64,000 nt of DNA from Rosettibacter primus (GTDB lineage Bacteria > Bacteroidota > Ignavibacteria > Ignavibacteriales > Melioribacteraceae). Shown here one piece after another: positions 61,735 through 64,000 of the stretch. The stretch lies in assembly GCF_036860675.1 (NCBI RefSeq), contig NZ_JAYKGK010000004.1, positions 186,001 to 250,000 on the forward strand, read 5' to 3'. The translations under genes and the position numbers were made by a program. Below the pieces are notes generated by a model, which did no database searches, was not told where the DNA came from, and saw only the letters and a program-made list of their open reading frames with translations. How positions within the stretch are numbered: the stretch's first letter is position 1; each line of letters begins with the position of its first letter.

Positions 61735-64000
61735 TGCAAAACTTCTTCCTTAATGATTGAACTAATGTTCTTAAGTTGTGCATCCAATATTTTTTTGATT
61801 TCTGGTCTGCAGCTGCCACAGCTTGTCCCAGCACTTGTTACATTACATAATTCATCAATATTTGTAATACCGGTTTTAATTTTATTTATCAGTGTTGATT
61901 CACTAATAGAATTGCAGGAACAAATTATTTTGCCATTTAATGAAATATCGTTATTAGAAGGTCTTAATAACTGAGACCTTTTTTCTTCAGAGAGTTCAAT
62001 TTTATTTTTTATAAGATTTTTAAATTCGTTAACCTCGCTTTTATCTCCGATTAATACAGCCCCAATTAATCTCTGATTATGGACAATACATTTTTTATAG
62101 TATTTCTTTTTTCTATCGATAAATATTACTTCTTCATAATTGTTATCATCGGGTGGAATTTGTGTTGTTCCAATTGTAATGAGATCAAAACTATTCATCT
62201 TTAGTATATTCACAGACAATGAACCTTCATAGTAAACACTCATGTTGCCGCTTAAATGTTTTGCAAGAATTTCTGCTTGTTCTTTTATTGCAATAATATT
62301 TCCATAACAAATGTTATTGAATTCAGCAATTTCACCTATGGCATAAATTGACGAATCTGAAGTTTGTAAATACTTATTTACAATTACACCTTTACCACAT
62401 TTTAGGCCTGCATCTTTAGCTATTTCAATGTTTGGTATTGTACCAGTAGCAAGTATTAAGGCATCACATTCAATATATTCTCCGCTTTTTAGTTTTATAC
62501 TTGTCAGTCTTTCTTTTCCAAATACTAATTCAACTTCATTATTAAAATTAATTTTTATGCCTCTAGCGATAAGTTCATCAAGTAATAATTGACTTGCCTG
62601 CAGGTCCAGGTATTTATCCATTAAACGCGATGTTCTATGAATTATAGTTACTTGCACATCTTTTTCAGATAATGAAGAGGCTAATTCAATACCAAGCAAT
62701 CCTCCGCCAACAATAACAATGCGATTATCTTTTTTACAATATGGCAGTAATTTATCCGCATCGTTAATTGTTCTCAAATAAAATATTCCCTCAATATTTA
62801 GATTAAGAGATTCAATAATTTTAGGTCTGCTTCCTGTAGACAAAATTAAAACATCATAATTATGTTCATTACCATTAGTATCAATAACAGTTTTAGATTC
62901 TCTATTTATTTTTTTAATAGCAACTCCTTTTTTTATGGAGATATTGCACCCATCATTTTTACTTTTCATTATAATTCTATGCCAGTTTAATTCTCCCGAG
63001 ATATAATACGGTAAAAGTGTTCTATTGTAGAATGGTTGTAATTCTTCGGAAAAGATTTCAATGTCATCATTGGCATTAAGTTTTGTATAATACTTAATAA
63101 AATTGAATGCAGATATACCAGCTCCAATAAGTATTATTTTTTGTTTTTTCTTTAAATACTTTTTAACTTCTACCGCAGCATACTTAAGGTCAGGTTCTTT
63201 AGATAATGGATCGATTAGGTTGTTCGTTAGATTATTTGCACGGCATAAATCTGAATTTAAAATTTTGCCCCAATGCATGGGAAGAAAAACAACACCTTTT
63301 TTTATATCTTCATTTATCTTAGCTTCAACAATAACATTGCCTCTTTTATTTTTAATTTCTACAAGGTCTCCATCACAAATATTTCTTTCATCAGCATCAA
63401 CGCGATTTATTTCCAAGTATGGATAAGGAATGTGTTGTTTTAATTTTTTTACTTTACCTGTTTTGGTCATTGTATGCCATTGATCACGAATTCTACCTGT
63501 TGTAAGTATAAGTGGAAAATCATCATTTGTATTTTCAGATTCATTCATATCAGGAGTTTTATGAATTAATGCTTTTTGAGTTTTTGTATAGAAATTAAAA
63601 TCTGAAAACAATCTTTTTGCTTGAAAATCATCCAATGATTTAAATGGCCATTGGACTGTGCCTTTTTCTTTTAAGATAGAATAGTTAAGAGCCGATATAT
63701 CAGCATTTGTTCCTTTTGATAACCTGCAATGTTCATCAAATATTTCACTCATATTTTTATAATTAAATGCTTTTCCGAAACCCATTTTATTAGCAAATCG
63801 TATTATAATTTCAGCATCGGGCAATGCTTCGCCTGGAGGTAATACTACTGGAGACAAGTAAGAAATTCTTCTCTCTGAATTTGTCATCGTTCCTTCTTTT
63901 TCAGCCCAGGAAGCAGCCGGTAAAATAACATCGGCATAATTCAATGTTTGTGAATTTTTAGATATATCTTGAACAACAACAAACTTTGCCATTTGCAGTG
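61731..64000 (-). CDS. Nitrate reductase fused to FAD reductase and BFD domain (partial)
   Basis: The C-terminal 756 residues or so of a large protein that enters from the right edge. The visible Met at 63992 is internal, because the frame continues and the sequence begins inside the conserved FVVVQDI...LNYADVILPAASWAEKEGT part of assimilatory nitrate reductases. A molydopterin-dinucleotide-binding domain follows (TTGRIRDQWHTMTKTGKVKKL, VFLPMHWG). Then comes an FAD/NAD reductase like the N-terminus of NirB (IILIGAGISAFNFIKYYTK, IVIVGGGLLGIELASSLSE) and a BFD-like [2Fe-2S] domain (ICSCNSIS...SAGTSCGSC). NADH could feed nitrate reduction within one chain. Confidence 0.88.
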   Translation of the reverse strand, partial: LQMAKFVVVQDISKNSQTLNYADVILPAASWAEKEGTMTNSERRISYLSPVVLPPGEALPDAEIIIRFANKMGFGKAFNYKNMSEIFDEHCRLSKGTNADISALNYSILKEKGTVQWPFKSLDDFQAKRLFSDFNFYTKTQKALIHKTPDMNESENTNDDFPLILTTGRIRDQWHTMTKTGKVKKLKQHIPYPYLEINRVDADERNICDGDLVEIKNKRGNVIVEAKINEDIKKGVVFLPMHWGKILNSDLCRANNLTNNLIDPLSKEPDLKYAAVEVKKYLKKKQKIILIGAGISAFNFIKYYTKLNANDDIEIFSEELQPFYNRTLLPYYISGELNWHRIIMKSKNDGCNISIKKGVAIKKINRESKTVIDTNGNEHNYDVLILSTGSRPKIIESLNLNIEGIFYLRTINDADKLLPYCKKDNRIVIVGGGLLGIELASSLSEKDVQVTIIHRTSRLMDKYLDLQASQLLLDELIARGIKINFNNEVELVFGKERLTSIKLKSGEYIECDALILATGTIPNIEIAKDAGLKCGKGVIVNKYLQTSDSSIYAIGEIAEFNNICYGNIIAIKEQAEILAKHLSGNMSVYYEGSLSVNILKMNSFDLITIGTTQIPPDDNNYEEVIFIDRKKKYYKKCIVHNQRLIGAVLIGDKSEVNEFKNLIKNKIELSEEKRSQLLRPSNNDISLNGKIICSCNSISESTLINKIKTGITNIDELCNVTSAGTSCGSCRPEIKKILDAQLKNISSIIKEEVLQ

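Noticed and set aside
63993..64000. Treating the Met at 63992 as the nitrate reductase start
   Set aside because: The frame stays open to the window end, and the first residues are already within a conserved internal motif of the molybdoenzyme.
1..64000. CRISPR arrays, insertion sequences, prophage genes, rRNA operons
   Set aside because: No regularly spaced direct repeats, transposase-like proteins, phage structural genes or rRNA sequence were seen.

Overview
The window is about 64 kb of A+T-rich bacterial chromosome. It fits the Ignavibacteria/Bacteroidota-Chlorobi group best. The evidence is a full SprA-type type IX secretion translocon protein, a PorX-like response regulator with a PglZ domain, a DUF1573 protein, Bacteroidota-like promoter motifs (TTTG / TAnnTTTG), and a nitrate-assimilation cluster with a rubredoxin fusion of a kind I recall from Bacteroidota. 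The low G+C recalls Ignavibacterium, but genus is an inference. Almost every gene is on the minus strand. The plus-strand exceptions are an M50B-like gene, birA, a cysteine desulfurase and a nitrilase.

Layout. (1) 1-1.8 kb: the start of a type I restriction HsdR gene runs off the left edge. Then come about 0.9 kb with no intact gene, an ORF remnant, a duplicated 3' half of tRNA-Val with its terminator (an attachment-site-like scar broken by a 22-nt double-hairpin insert), intact tRNA-Val(UAC) and tRNA-Gly(CCC). (2) 1.8-9 kb: M50B-like protein, UMF1/Atg22-type MFS protein, nusB, YdcF-like protein, an orphan metal/cobalamin-type ABC ATPase, a TonB-like protein, a VanZ-like protein and the bifunctional NAD(P)HX repair enzyme. 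(3) 9.4-16.5 kb: asnS directly followed by nuoJKLMN, the membrane half of complex I, without nuoA-I. (4) 16.6-29.5 kb: a long gene string with Ppx/GppA, a GT9 glycosyltransferase, deoxynucleoside kinase, folK, folB, an EamA transporter, a PgeF-like protein, two transsulfuration-type PLP enzymes, fmt, def, a membrane protein and an M1-like peptidase. (5) 29.6-32.5 kb: hsp20-dnaK-hsp20 with two terminators and a sigma-54-like promoter. (6) 32.7-38.9 kb: birA and cysteine desulfurase face accD, DUF1573, tsaB, tsaE and porX across a dispersed repeat. (7) 38.9-46 kb: sprA, whose signal anchor lies upstream of the first ATG. (8) 46-53 kb: PPP phosphatase, CoA-transferase, an alanine-dehydrogenase-family protein lacking two catalytic residues, a 2-hydroxyacid dehydrogenase, an SpmA/SpmB fusion and a nitrilase. 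(9) 53.2-64 kb: NDH-2, then a nitrate/nitrite cluster reading from the right edge: molybdopterin nitrate reductase fused to an FAD reductase and BFD domain, rubredoxin/sulfite-reductase-half protein, moaA, moaD, moaE, nirB, hemD, nirD.

How the genes work together. The last cluster is a nearly self-contained nitrate-to-ammonium module with molybdopterin steps (MoaA, MoaD, MoaE) and a tetrapyrrole step toward siroheme (HemD). The rubredoxin/SiR-half protein, whose gene overlaps the nitrate reductase gene, has no catalytic siroheme domain and is the best candidate for an incompletely described component. sprA, porX, tsaE, tsaB, DUF1573 and accD form one overlapping gene string, which places type IX secretion and its regulator beside tRNA t6A and fatty-acid synthesis genes. 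No CRISPR array, insertion sequence or replication origin was seen.
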